This document shows, in pieces, positions 18,352-27,039 of a DNA stretch of 64,000 bases. The stretch lies in the NCBI RefSeq assembly GCF_013426915.1, contig NZ_AP023182.1, forward strand, positions 1,054,001 to 1,118,000, read 5' to 3'. The stretch comes from Paraburkholderia sp. PGU19. GTDB lineage: Bacteria > Pseudomonadota > Gammaproteobacteria > Burkholderiales > Burkholderiaceae. Numbering within the stretch: position 1 is the first letter of the stretch; each line of letters starts with the position of its first letter. The notes beneath the pieces are model-generated. The model made no database searches, was not told where the DNA came from, and saw nothing but the letters and a program-made list of their open reading frames with translations. The translations under genes and the position numbers were made by a program.

Positions 18352-19605
18352 ATGCTTTACCAGATGGTCGAATATCAGCGTGCGCTGCTGGCACCGTGGG
18401 CGGCCTGCGCTGCGGAAGTCACGAACGCACTGATCGGCCCCGACAGCGCGCTCGCTCATTTCCCGGGTGCACAATGCATGGCTGCCGCCAGCGGACTGCT
18501 ATGGACGATTGCGAAAGCGTACCCAAAGCCCGCCTTCGGCGTGACCTCTGTTAATCTCGACGGCCGGGTCATCCCGGTGATCGAAGAGGTCGCGCTTGAA
18601 CGGCCATTCTGTCGTCTTCGTCATTTCTTCCACGACACGGTGGGGAACTGCGTCACCACCGGTCCGCATGAGAGGCCGGTCGTGCTGGTTTGTGCACCAC
18701 TCGCAGGTCATCACGCGGTCCTGCTGCATGAAGTCGTCGAATCGCTTTTGCTGGATCATGACGTGTACCTGACCGACTGGAACGATGCGCGCCGCGTGCC
18801 GGTGGCCGAAGGGCCGTTCCACCTCGATGACGATGTGCTGCAATTGCAGGCGTTTATCCGTCATATCGGCGCGCACGATTTGCACGTGCTTGCCGTATGC
18901 CAAGCAACCGTACCCGCGCTGGCGACCGTCTCGCTGCTGGCGAGCGCCGGTGAGTCGCCCCCTAAAAGCCTGATTCTGATGGGCGGCCCGATCGACGCGC
19001 GACGAAGCCCCACCGCGATCGACCGTCTGGCGACGTGCCACCCACTTGCATGGTTTCAGCACAACCTGATCCACCCGGTACCGGAGCAATACCCCGGCGC
19101 CGGGCGCAAGGTGTATCCGGGTTTTCTGCAGCATGCCGGTCTTGTCGCGGCGCACCCGGACCGCCTCGTAGGTCGCCACTGGGACTACTACGTCGATCTG
19201 CTTCGCGGCGACGTCGACAGTGCGCGGGCGCATCAGCGCGATTGCGATGTGTATAACGCCGTGCTCGACATACCGGCCGAGTTCTATCTGGATACCATAC
19301 AGACCGTGTTCCAGGAATTCCGCCTCGCCCGTGGACGTTGGCGAGTTGGGGATCAGCTGGTGCGTCCGCAGGACATCCACGGGACGGCGCTGCTCACCAT
19401 CGAAGGAGAAACAGACGACATCTCCGGTCGTGGCCAGACGCATGCCGCGCACGACCTGTGTCGGGGCATGGCCGCGCGTTACAGGCGGCAACTGACGTTG
19501 CGAGACTGCGGGCATTACGATCTCTTCTCGGGGCAGCACTGGCGGACCGAAGCTTATCCCGCCATCCACGATCTGATCCGGAACCACGCGGACGCTGCTC
19601 GATAG
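18352..19605 (+). CDS. phaZ: Intracellular polyhydroxyalkanoate depolymerase PhaZ
   Basis: PhaZ of the Ralstonia type mobilises intracellular PHA by thiolysis or hydrolysis. The 417-residue product matches the family length. The alpha/beta-hydrolase nucleophile is Cys183 in LAVCQATVPAL, in place of a serine, as in the PhaZa family. The C-terminal acid and base are seen in TIEGETDDISG and LRDCGHYDLFSG. The N terminus MLYQMVEYQRALLAPW is typical. No signal peptide is present, so it acts in the cytoplasm. Divergent placement from phaC suggests both respond to carbon status. It looks intact. Confidence 0.94.
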   Translation: MLYQMVEYQRALLAPWAACAAEVTNALIGPDSALAHFPGAQCMAAASGLLWTIAKAYPKPAFGVTSVNLDGRVIPVIEEVALERPFCRLRHFFHDTVGNCVTTGPHERPVVLVCAPLAGHHAVLLHEVVESLLLDHDVYLTDWNDARRVPVAEGPFHLDDDVLQLQAFIRHIGAHDLHVLAVCQATVPALATVSLLASAGESPPKSLILMGGPIDARRSPTAIDRLATCHPLAWFQHNLIHPVPEQYPGAGRKVYPGFLQHAGLVAAHPDRLVGRHWDYYVDLLRGDVDSARAHQRDCDVYNAVLDIPAEFYLDTIQTVFQEFRLARGRWRVGDQLVRPQDIHGTALLTIEGETDDISGRGQTHAAHDLCRGMAARYRRQLTLRDCGHYDLFSGQHWRTEAYPAIHDLIRNHADAAR

Positions 19606-20000
19606 CGGGGCAGGTGCATGCTACGTGGCGAGGGCACATCGCCGGGCGCTTTCGCGCGGCTGTGTCGGCGGCTGCCCGCATCACACCGGGGTACCGTCAA
19701 GAAACGGGCTTTTCGGACGCCAAGGCGATCACGAGGGTCTTTGTCTTCTTGGACGATGCCGGACAATGCACGGTGGATTGGGCAGCGGCTCGTCGTCCCA
19801 AAACGCACGGCAAACGCGAAGGCCGACTTGCGGTTTGCGAACTGGCCCAGGTCGCTAAGGGAGGTCAACTCGCCATCCTCTTCGAGGGTGGACAACGACG
19901 GCTGCTACTGCTGCTCGGTCGACCGTGCGCTCATCCTGAAGGCAATCACGCGTGCGCGAGGTTCTCGCGTCTGAAATGATTCCACCGGTAGTTGGGCGAC
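19606..20000 (+). other. Gene-free stretch after phaZ
   Basis: About 395 bases with no convincing reading frame on either strand. Nothing further is recognised here. Confidence 0.5.
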
Positions 20001-20342
20001 CATTCCGTTCATGATCTTCTCGATAACGACGCGAATACGTTCGACGCGATCGGTCGCGCGATCGAAGGGCTGGCAGCGCTTGTTGAGCATGGGCTTCAGG
20101 CCGTGCCAATGTGGCCGATGATCGCGTTTTTCGTCGCTATCGTCTGGCGCGTGGGCTGGCGCTTTGCACTATTCACGGCAGCGTCGCTTTTGCTGATCTA
20201 TGGGACGGGCTTCTGGGACCAGACGGTCATCACGCTTGGCCTGACACTGTCATCGAACAATTGTCAGCCTCGTGCTCGGCATCCCGATCGGCATCTGGGC
20301 GACGAAGAGCAAATGGGTCACTGCGATCGTCCGCCCGGTTCG
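20001..20342 (+). pseudogene. ABC-transporter permease (ProW/OpuAB-like) remnant, frameshifted
   Basis: One frame reads DAIGRAIEGLAALVEHGL, then MWPMIAFFVAIVWRVGWRFA and SLLLIYGTGFWDQTVITLGL. The next frame continues SLVLGIPIGIWATKSKWVTA. Together these are the N-terminal half of a glycine betaine/proline-type permease of the ProW family, which spans the inner membrane. An extra A near 20257 (TCGAACAATTGTCAGC where TCGACAATTGTCAGC is expected) breaks the frame, and the C-terminal half of the permease is absent. No partner ATPase or binding protein is present nearby. Confidence 0.75.
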
Positions 20343-20812
20343 TCGATGCGACGGATGCGGCAAGTATCATGAAGCGCCGGCGAGAGAGTGGCATGGTACG
20401 ACTCCTGTAGAAAATGGAGTCGGCGGATTGCATGTTGACAGCATCCCGCCTGGACAACGGGGTTCCTGGTGTTTCCCGTGCCTTAAAATCAGCATATGGT
20501 GCAGTTTCATTGATATCAATCAGGATAACGAAGATGTTTTAAAACGTATATCATTACGTGATACATACGTCTGCACGTGGTGTGTTCCTGAGCGCCGGGC
20601 GTGAACCCAGAGAACTGGTGGGTGTCATCTCGCTCGCCGACCTCGGTACCCGCGGAAACGGGGACACAGGCGATGCGCATGGCAGATGTCGGCGCCGTCC
20701 AGACGGGCTCACTGAATGATCTCGCCAGCCTTCGTCCCGGCGGCGCTGCGGCCGGCCAGTTCGACTTTGCGGGCGTAGTCGCGCGTCTGGCCATCGAGAC
20801 TCGATCCATGTT
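20343..20812 (+). other. Gene-free stretch with possible CBS-domain scrap
   Basis: No intact gene. A short frame around 20590-20640 reads RELVGVISLADLGT, which recalls the end of a CBS domain, but no more of the domain is visible. Confidence 0.35.
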
Positions 20813-20874
20813 GAGGGTCGGCCGTGATTCGTGAATATCTGAAGCTTAAGATATTTACGATTAGGCCGACCCTC
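20813..20874. repeat. 62-base near-palindromic inverted repeat
   Basis: The outer arms GAGGGTCGGCC and GGCCGACCCTC are perfect 11-bp complements. Inside them GTGAATATCT pairs with AGATATTTAC (9 of 10) around a central AAGCTT. It could form a long hairpin or be a very small non-autonomous element with terminal inverted repeats. A second hairpin follows at 20892. Confidence 0.75.
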
Positions 20875-20891
20875 TGTTTGCGGTACGATAA

Positions 20892-20923
20892 TACCGGGAA
20901 CAGGTACGTGCCCGTTCCCGGTA
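20892..20923 (-). terminator. Hairpin terminator downstream of the 20931-21581 gene
   Basis: A perfect 10-bp stem TACCGGGAAC / GTTCCCGGTA with a 12-base loop lies 8 bases beyond the stop codon on the minus strand. It is followed on that strand by a short AT-rich run (TTATCGTA), so it may be an intrinsic terminator. Confidence 0.55.
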
Positions 20924-20930
20924 GCCTGGG

Positions 20931-21581
20931 CTATCGCCGCTGGCCGCCTACGGTCCGCTCGAGTGTCGGGAATTCCAGCGGGAAAAGCTCCACGAAGGGC
21001 ACGTACGACATCGGCGGGAAATGGCGGAGCTCCCCGTCACGCAGGCGTAACGCCTCGCGAATGGCCTGCGTGCCGGGCTCTCCGTACTCCCTGTGAATCA
21101 TGCCGGAGACCGCGTACTGGCGCAGCGAATCACACTCCTTGCGGTCAAGCACACGCAGGAAGTACGTCCATTTTTCGGGGTCCACGCCCGCGGGTGTTTC
21201 ATAGAACGTCTTCAGGTTGCCGTCGGTGTCGACCGACATCAGAAACAGTTCTCTGAACCGGTAACCCCTGGGTTCCATCGAGTCTGGATAGCGTGCGCCG
21301 TGGTGACGACGGTAATTCAGGATGCTGTACGCCTTATCGACGATGTCTCCGATGGACAGGCCCGTTACCTCCTGAAGTTCGCGCACCAGCGCGCGCGGCG
21401 TGTTTGGCATCGCTCCCGGCGATGGTTCGAGCGTCCGTCCGGCGACCTGTAGGCCTTGCGCACAGGAACGCGCAAGCCCGTATTTCAGGTCGCGGGTATC
21501 GGCTTGCGGACTCTGGCCGGGAACAGGGCGCGCCAGCCCACGATAAACCGTTCCGTGAATCGCGACCTCGTAGTATGGCAC
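20931..21581 (-). CDS. Unknown protein, possibly the 3' part of a stop-interrupted gene
   Basis: A 216-residue frame, starting at best at a GTG, whose family I do not recognise. It contains YRFRELFLMSVDTDGNLKTF and ends PFVELFPLEFPTLERTVGGQ. The reading frame is open upstream through LGIRALEPLRLGDEVPYYEV back to a TAA at 21624, and beyond this stop continues in the same frame into a short ORF with a good ribosome site (21624-21794). There is no ribosome site at the GTG at 21581. The simplest view is one gene of about 285 residues, 20931-21794, interrupted by one stop codon. A hairpin follows its end. Confidence 0.5.
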   Translation of the reverse strand: MPYYEVAIHGTVYRGLARPVPGQSPQADTRDLKYGLARSCAQGLQVAGRTLEPSPGAMPNTPRALVRELQEVTGLSIGDIVDKAYSILNYRRHHGARYPDSMEPRGYRFRELFLMSVDTDGNLKTFYETPAGVDPEKWTYFLRVLDRKECDSLRQYAVSGMIHREYGEPGTQAIREALRLRDGELRHFPPMSYVPFVELFPLEFPTLERTVGGQRR

Positions 21582-21623
21582 CTCGTCGCCGAGACGCAGC
21601 GGCTCCAGAGCGCGAATGCCGAG

Positions 21624-21794
21624 TTACATGATGCCGGGATAGCCCGCCATGCGCACCGCGTCCTTCTCCGGAATAAGGCCGGACGGGAGCTCAGTGTCCT
21701 TGCGGCGGTCGGGCTCGAGTACGGCCGTATGCGGGGTTGCCTTGCGTTCCGGCTCTTCGGTTGCGTCGGGAGGTGTTTCGACCACAGGGCTCAT
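21624..21794 (-). CDS. Short ORF, possibly the 5' part of a stop-interrupted gene
   Basis: A 56-residue frame beginning MSPVVETPPDATEEPERKAT and ending MAGYPGIM before TAA. AAGGGGAATGAAAG gives a strong ribosome site. It is in frame with the next ORF downstream (20931-21581) and separated from it only by the TAA and 14 codons without a start. Either it is a genuine small protein or the 5' end of a longer gene with a nonsense mutation. No domain is recognised. Confidence 0.45.
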   Translation of the reverse strand: MSPVVETPPDATEEPERKATPHTAVLEPDRRKDTELPSGLIPEKDAVRMAGYPGIM

Positions 21795-22365
21795 CTTTCA
21801 TTCCCCTTTTCGAAGGCGGCCATGTCCTCTTACATCATAGTCGTGCGCGTCAGGATGGGCTTGAACCGCTGTGGACGAAGTCGTTGCGAACCATGAAGCT
21901 CTTGAGAAAACCGATATCCTGCAGCTTCTGGGGCGCGAGCTTGAGGCGCGCGCGGAAGTCAGACAGGTCCCTCGAGCGGCTGGCCGACAGCTCATAATAC
22001 TTCGCGTCACTGACATCGGAATCGGCTCAACGAGGCGGCAGGAGAGGTGTAGGTGTTGTGGAAAAACGATTGCAACGAGTGGACCCGTCTGGGCTACGGC
22101 AGATTGCGCCGCTCCCGGGTTTGGTCGCGAATCGGGTCCCGGCTCGGGCTCGGAGACTTCGTCGAGCAACGGCGCGAAGATGCTGTGCTGAAGGACAGCG
22201 AGTTCAGGACAGTTGGACCAACGTCGAGTCGCGGGCGGGCGCGCACCGGGACTTTTTCACTTTACGAACCGTGAATCGCGTGCCTTCGCGAAAGGAGTAT
22301 GGTTCCGCTGCCCATCGTTTTGGCTCCGCAGCTTTTAGCGTAAGGACAACGGATCTAAGAGTGCA
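21795..22365 (-). other. Stretch with an unassigned minus-strand fragment
   Basis: A minus-strand frame between about 21857 and 22020 reads DAKYYELSASRSRDLSDFRA and ends FMVRNDFVHSGSSPS. It looks like coding sequence (regular charge and helix pattern) but has no visible start, so it is probably the C-terminal end of a decayed gene. The remainder of these 570 bases holds nothing I can identify. Confidence 0.35.
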
Positions 22366-22824
22366 TCAGGGCAGCCAGTCCAGCTTCGTGCACCTTCTCA
22401 CCCTAGCCAACGTGTCGGTGCTGCATGAGGACGTGCACGCGGCCGGATTGGTGTCGTTCTGGCAGGATGTCATGCATTGAATTACATCCTGTTCGCCGCG
22501 TTGCAAGTCCTGCTTCCCCTGCTCGGCGGCTGCTAGCAATGCGGTCGCGTCGAGGTCTGCCATCCTCGGCAGGAGATAGCGCTTCAGGTGGTCGGCCCTG
22601 TCCTGTGCGTCTGCAGCCATGTTTTTGATCGTCTGTTCTAGCTGTGGAGGCAATGGCCGGCCGGGGCTGGACAGTGCATTCTGGTAGACGGCCACCTGTT
22701 GATTGACGATCGGTATGCAGTATGCCGCTCGAAGGTCTATATCGGACGGAGGCTGCTGCGCGAAGGCTCGAATAGGCAGATACGCACATGCAACCAGGAA
22801 CGCCACTGCTGTTGCCTCGTTCAT
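22366..22824 (-). CDS. Exported cysteine-containing protein of unknown function
   Basis: A 152-residue protein with a Sec signal peptide (ATAVAFLVACAYLPIRAFA, cleavage before QQPPS at about residue 23). I chose the ATG at 22824 because it places the signal peptide at the N terminus; the open frame runs further upstream. The mature protein is helical and ends with a cysteine cluster (CMTSCQNDTNPAACTSSC), which may form disulfides in the periplasm. It has no family match that I recognise and no obvious operon partner. Confidence 0.65.
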   Translation of the reverse strand: MNEATAVAFLVACAYLPIRAFAQQPPSDIDLRAAYCIPIVNQQVAVYQNALSSPGRPLPPQLEQTIKNMAADAQDRADHLKRYLLPRMADLDATALLAAAEQGKQDLQRGEQDVIQCMTSCQNDTNPAACTSSCSTDTLARVRRCTKLDWLP

Positions 22825-23126
22825 GCTGCCCCCGAAATGCGGCGAGTAAAGCGGGCCGGCTGGCAAGAAAAGAGGGCGCACAAGGCGCCCCGAAAAACAC
22901 AAGGTAATGCGCAGTCTTTGGGGGAGATGCGCACAAACGATTCTATCGCGTGCGGTTACTTCTTTCCTTCGCAGCCACCGTCGCGATCATCATAGCCTGC
23001 GAGCCGGTGGCACCGTTCTGTGGCCAGGCTGGTGGGGCGGTGAATCGCACGGTGGCCGCCTGAATCAACAATTCCCGCTTAGGCTTAGGGGCTACCACCA
23101 CTTTATGCCGCTGCACCGCCGGCGTA
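22825..23126 (+). other. Intergenic stretch upstream of the interrupted lipoprotein-like gene
   Basis: About 300 bases between divergent genes. A run of C and G near 22850-22880 is present but no clear promoter or site could be assigned. Confidence 0.4.
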
Positions 23127-23420
23127 ATGGATCAAACACGGCGACCGTTAAGCACCGGTGTGGCCGTGACGCGGCTTTGGGTTTGGCTAATGTCGATCGC
23201 GCTGCTGGGCGGTGAGGTGAGATGCGGAGGCGACCACGAGTCTCACGTCGCCAACAGGCCCGTTGGCGATGCCGGCATCATCGAGGGAATCTGGAGCGGC
23301 AATTTTCACCCGAACGTGACGGGCCGCGACACCGGCATGTTCGTCATCGTGACGGCAGGCGGCGAATTTGATCTGATCACCGACGACTGCGCCCAGATCT
23401 CCGCGAGCATTGCAGCAAAC
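23127..23420 (+). pseudogene. 5' part of an exported/lipoprotein-like gene, interrupted by an IS6 element
   Basis: The first about 98 residues of the 309-residue open frame (hydrophobic VTRLWVWLMSIALLGG, then Cys, then GIIEGIWSGNFHPNVTGRDT and EFDLITDDCAQISAS) do not belong to a transposase. They look like the start of an exported protein with an N-terminal hydrophobic segment. The frame then runs straight into IS6 transposase sequence, so the original 3' end has been lost. The long open frame is an accidental fusion. Confidence 0.6.
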
Positions 23421-24056
23421 GGCCCTGACGTGCGTGCGCTGGTATGTGGCCTATCCGCTGAGTCTCCGACACCTGGAAGAGATGATGTCGGAGCGCGGAA
23501 TCTCGGTCGACCATTCAACCGTGCACCGCTGGGCCATCAAGTTTTGCCGGTTCTGGAGAAGGCCTTTCGCCGCCAAAAGAAGGCAGTCGGCCGGAGCTGG
23601 AGAATGGATGAAACCTATATCAAGGTCCGCAGTCAGTGGAAGTATTTGTATCGCGCAGTCGACAAGGAGGGCAACACGGTCGACTTTCTGCTGCGTGCCC
23701 ATCGTGACAAGGCCGCGGCGCGGCGCTACTTCGAAAAGTCAATTGACCAAAACGGCAAACCCGAGACGGTGACAATCGATAAAAGCGGTGCGAACCTGGC
23801 AGCGCTGGATGCTCTCAACGCGGAGCGAGAAATACCGATCAAGATTCGCCAAAACAAGTATCTGAACAACGTTATAGAGCAAGATCACCGGGCGATCAAG
23901 CGGCGCACACGGCCCATGCTGGGCTTCAAGAATTTTCGTTGTGCCCGCATCCTGTTGAGCGGCATCGAACTCATGCACATGACCGCCAACGGTCAAATGG
24001 AGGAACGTGGCATTGGATGCACTCGTGCCGAGCAGTTCCACTCGCTAGCGGCATAA
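23421..24056 (+). pseudogene. IS6-family transposase, 5' truncated and frameshifted
   Basis: The first part in one frame reads CVRWYVAYPLSLRHLEEMMS and GISVDHSTVHRWAIK, the helix-turn-helix part of IS6-type transposases. One base is missing near 23545, and the next frame continues VLEKAFRRQKKAVGRSWRMD and ETYIKVRSQWKYLYRAVDKE, with the DDE core (D in RMDE, D in TIDKSG, E in VIEQDHR). The N-terminal about 20 residues and the left end are missing. It abuts a truncated IS66 tnpC, so the IS6 insertion or a recombination event removed the IS66 right part. Inactive unless the frameshift is a sequencing error. Confidence 0.88.
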
Positions 24057-24097
24057 GTAATCCTCACTATACTACTGTCTGTTTCGTCATCTTGCGC

Positions 24098-24529
24098 TTA
24101 TCGCGACAAAACCATCTCGACGAGCTCGTGCCCGTCGTTCGTGCAGAAGCGTTCGGCTTCGGGCAGTTCGTACCGTACGATCTCGCGTGGCAGGTTGGAA
24201 TCGAGCGGCTTGCGGTGACCACGCTTCTTGCGAGTGTGCGCACCAACCGTCGTCTGCGGCGTGTCTTCCTGGGCGGGCGCGCTGTTCGCGCCGAGCGCCT
24301 CGGCTTCGTTGAACAAGCCAGGTTGATCAGAATCTCGTGCATCGCTCTTCGCGCCGAAGAGTTCGCGACGATAGGCTCGGAGTCGCTCCTCGGCGAGGTC
24401 GCGCTCTGCCGTCACGAGCCGTAAGGCACCGCGTAATGCCTCCTGTTCTTCTCGCAACGCACGAGCAGCATCGCGCTCGGCGAGCAACGCCTTCAGCTCT
24501 TCGGCGGTGATCGTGACGTTGGTCGGCAT
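24098..24529 (-). pseudogene. tnpC: IS66 transposase TnpC, N-terminal fragment
   Basis: A 143-residue fragment of the about 520-residue IS66 transposase. It includes the N-terminal coiled region (EELKALLAERDAARALREEQ), the leucine-zipper-like LRAYRRELFGAKSD and the zinc-finger entry KRGHRKPLDSNLPREIVRYE. Homology stops after HELVEMVLSR, where the adjacent IS6 sequence begins. The catalytic domain is missing, so it cannot transpose by itself. It is the third gene of an IS66 operon with the two genes upstream on this strand. Confidence 0.88.
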
Positions 24530-24560
24530 GGCGGGTTAGACCAGCACACCGCCTCACTGT

Positions 24561-24914
24561 TCAGCTCACACGAAGATATTCCGCCTTCGGATGCCGTCGA
24601 ATCGCGGTGATGTCATCGCCATCGAGCAACGCGTGCAACACCTTGGTCGTCATCGTCACGATCTCAGCCTTGTTGTCGGGCCAGATGAAGTGGCTCGTCT
24701 CCAATCGTTTCATCAGAAGCCAGAAACCACTGCCATCCCAGCCAAGGATCTTTATCCGATCGCGACGTCGATTGCCGAAGATGTAAAGCGACGTGTCCAT
24801 CGGATTCAGACGCATCGACTGCTCGACGAGAATCGACAGACTGTTCATGCCGTAGCGGAAGTCGACGGGATCGCGATGCAGATAGACCTTCAGATTGTCG
24901 TCGAACCGGAACAC
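24561..24914 (-). CDS. tnpB: IS66 accessory protein TnpB
   Basis: A complete 117-residue IS66 Orf2/TnpB protein. The family signature is clear: VYLHRDPVDFRYGMNSLSIL, then LYIFGNRRRDRIKILGWDGS GFWLLMKRLE. TnpB is needed for IS66 transposition but its biochemical role is not settled. It lies between tnpA and the truncated tnpC with the usual spacing, so this side of the element is preserved. Confidence 0.93.
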   Translation of the reverse strand: MFRFDDNLKVYLHRDPVDFRYGMNSLSILVEQSMRLNPMDTSLYIFGNRRRDRIKILGWDGSGFWLLMKRLETSHFIWPDNKAEIVTMTTKVLHALLDGDDITAIRRHPKAEYLRVS

Positions 24915-24931
24915 GGCATCCTCCCGAGCAT

Positions 24932-25390
24932 CTAGACCACAGTGGTCAGTTCGTCGATGGTCGCGTCTGCGATGTCAAACTCAACCCCGTTGGGTAAACG
25001 TACGTGCAAGGCAACGGCTATCGAGGGTCTACGCGCGGACACCACTTGCCCAACCGTCACCGGCTCTTGAACGACCGGTATGAATGATGATGGCACTTCA
25101 GGTCCGCGAGTCCGCATTGCCGGTGGCGCGACATCAATCGATACACCGTCTGGTTGCGTGAGCTCCTTCTCCACGGGATTCCCCGTCGCCTGCGCCTTCT
25201 GGTAGCGCGTGATCCACTCGCGCAGGAGATTCGGGTTTAACTCGTACTCCATCGCCGTACGCGCGATGGAGACACCCGGCTTCATGCACAACTGGACCAG
25301 TTCGTCGCGGGCTCGCGGATCGTACTCTCGGCGACCGTCCCGCTTCGTGCCAACTACCAGGCGGCTACGCAAATCTCGATCTTCTGTCAT
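24932..25390 (-). CDS. tnpA: IS66 accessory protein TnpA
   Basis: A 152-residue IS66 Orf1/TnpA-like protein. It has the helix-turn-helix region RDELVQLCMKPGVSIARTAM with the following NPNLLREWITRYQ, which is the DNA-recognition part typical of this family. The C-terminal half is Pro/Val-rich and ends LPNGVEFDIADATIDELTTV. It is the promoter-proximal gene of the IS66 operon; the left end of the element should lie close to 25400-25440. Confidence 0.88.
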   Translation of the reverse strand: MTEDRDLRSRLVVGTKRDGRREYDPRARDELVQLCMKPGVSIARTAMEYELNPNLLREWITRYQKAQATGNPVEKELTQPDGVSIDVAPPAMRTRGPEVPSSFIPVVQEPVTVGQVVSARRPSIAVALHVRLPNGVEFDIADATIDELTTVV

Positions 25391-25501
25391 GTACTCTCAT
25401 CCCAGCTGTCCACGTGGACAGGTAGCATCAGAGAATCACTCGTTCATTGCTAGGGCGTCCTTGAAGGACCGCATACAAAAAATTGCCGCTGCCGTTCGCC
25501 A

Positions 25502-25864
25502 ATGGATCAGCGAGTTCGGCGCGCAAACGTCGTTTCTCGACGCGGAACGACCGAAGAGAGACGGGAGGTCACCTGCATTTTCGACGAGGCGTGCTCCGAT
25601 CTGGTCAGGGCAAGCGTCGACGCAGACGTCGAGCCGGTGGAACTCGCCACGAAAGTTGTCGCGGCGATCATCTCCGACCAGTACGGAGAGTACCGTGCCC
25701 TGATTCGGGCTATTGCATCCGCACAGCCGTGGGCACCTGCCTACGTCTCTGACCTGAAGGTCTTGCTCCAGCGATTGCTGGACAAGCCGCCCGGTCCGAA
25801 TAGCGAACGCAGCAACTATTTGCAGTGCGCCTTGCAGAAACTCGATTCCCTGTCTGCAACATAG
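25502..25864 (+). CDS. Hypothetical protein or fragment next to the IS66 remnant
   Basis: A 120-residue frame with a coding-like composition in its last two thirds (VELATKVVAAIISDQYGEYR, then WAPAYVSDLKVLLQRLLDKP). I do not recognise the family. The N-terminal 30 residues are Arg-rich and read like non-coding sequence. No clear ribosome site precedes the ATG. It may be the C-terminal part of a gene cut by the IS66 insertion just upstream. Confidence 0.4.
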   Translation: MDQRVRRANVVSRRGTTEERREVTCIFDEACSDLVRASVDADVEPVELATKVVAAIISDQYGEYRALIRAIASAQPWAPAYVSDLKVLLQRLLDKPPGPNSERSNYLQCALQKLDSLSAT

Positions 25865-26084
25865 TTTGGTTCGCGATTTTCGCTACTGCGTAGTCCCGGA
25901 GTGCCTTGTCTGGCAAGCCTTTGAGGAGGATTTTAGTTTTCGGGGCGTGGGCAAAAATAGCCAGGGTAGTCAAAGTCCCGCCAAAGCCAAGCGGGACAAG
26001 GGACTCCGTTCACAGTGCCGTGGCTGGGTTCCGTCACGCAACCTGGTAAGCGCTTCCTTGGCCCACCCGGCCCGGTGCGTGTGC

Positions 26085-26159
26085 CCTATAAGAGTTGGCG
26101 CTGCGTTCCTATAAGAAGCGTCCATCGCCGTATAAGGTCTCGGCCTCGTCTCCTATAAG
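26085..26159. repeat. Four phased CCTATAAG direct repeats
   Basis: The octamer CCTATAAG occurs at 26085, 26108 and 26152, with CGTATAAG at 26129. Start-to-start spacing is 23, 21 and 23 bases, about two helical turns each. The sequences between the copies differ. Such phasing recalls protein-binding arrays such as iterons or regulator sites. The nearest gene is a small minus-strand ORF ending at 26205. Confidence 0.6.
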
Positions 26160-26204
26160 TTTAGGCAGTGCATAGCGGTCACCCTATGGAAAAGTAGTCC
26201 TCGT

Positions 26205-26432
26205 TCAGTGCTTGGAAAACGAACGCATGGGTCCCGAATGCGCACTGTGCGGGCGATTGGTGAAATGGGTGAGTAGCAAGTAGGCACGGTCGAGTTCGCC
26301 GCAATCCTGTTTCTGCCGCGCAATGGTCTCAATCGCGTGAAGCAGATGCTCGGCCAGTTCGAACTCCCCTTCCTGGCAAGCTCTTGCAAAGGTGGCGAAT
26401 ACATCCTCATGCAGAGTGCGGTGAATAGTCAT
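26205..26432 (-). CDS. Small conserved-looking protein of unknown function
   Basis: A 75-residue protein beginning MTIHRTLHEDVFATFARACQ, followed by a helical EFELAEHLLHAIETIARQKQ. A GGAGGG ribosome site lies ten bases before the ATG at 26432. Small helical proteins of this type, with an acidic helix pair, are frequent in Burkholderia genomes, but I know of no function. The last 15 residues (HSAHSGPMRSFSKH) look less conserved. It lies just upstream (in its own orientation) of the phased CCTATAAG repeats. Confidence 0.6.
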   Translation of the reverse strand: MTIHRTLHEDVFATFARACQEGEFELAEHLLHAIETIARQKQDCGELDRAYLLLTHFTNRPHSAHSGPMRSFSKH

Positions 26433-27039
26433 GATGACGCCCTCCAGATATCCACTGATTGAAGTATGGACCCTTCAACCGTGGAAAGGGCAGGTGTTTT
26501 TTGTGCACCAGACCTGACCTTATTCCGCAGGATGCAGCGGATGTAGGGGAACTCGTGAATCAGGCCCTTCCATGCCTTGTTGACCGTCTCTTCCGAGAAG
26601 CCCGCATGCAGATCCGGTTCGAGACATGGCGCTGGAAAGAGGGCGTCTTGAGTCAGGAGAAAGCGGACGGCATGTATGTGAACGTTGATCACGAGGAGGG
26701 CAGTCGCGTGCGCCTGACCACGCGCCAAGGCAACGAACGTCACGCCAACAAAGATGCGACAGTGATTACCGTCAAATCTGTGCGCAGCCGAACGCCGATC
26801 CCCCAAATGACCCCACCGCTGATCTTCCAAAGAGAACCGGATACGCCTTTCGGAAAATCGACGACGAATACGCAGTTTTGACGCCGAATGTGCTAGACGG
26901 GGTGCCTTTGATTTTCGTGCATTTTTCCGGTTGGGAGCACTCCCTGCAGAAGTGTCCAACTTTGCGGGTCAGTCCATAATTTGGTGCACACCAAACTACC
27001 CAAAACCTCAATCAGCACGCCAGAACGACCCATGCGAGG
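26433..27039. other. Stretch with overlapping antiparallel ORFs, no assigned gene
   Basis: Open frames of 140 residues (26459-26881, plus) and 176 residues (26429-26959, minus) overlap each other. Neither has a recognised motif nor a good ribosome site, and I cannot tell whether either is expressed. The segment may be decayed transposon sequence since it lies between two IS remnants. Confidence 0.35.

Noticed and set aside
21857..22020. Minus-strand coding-like frame as the end of a plasmid replication protein
   Set aside because: The residue pattern is suggestive, but no family motif or origin could be confirmed, and no start is present.
26429..26959. 176-residue minus-strand ORF
   Set aside because: It overlaps an open frame on the other strand, has no ribosome site and no recognisable motif, so it is left as unassigned.
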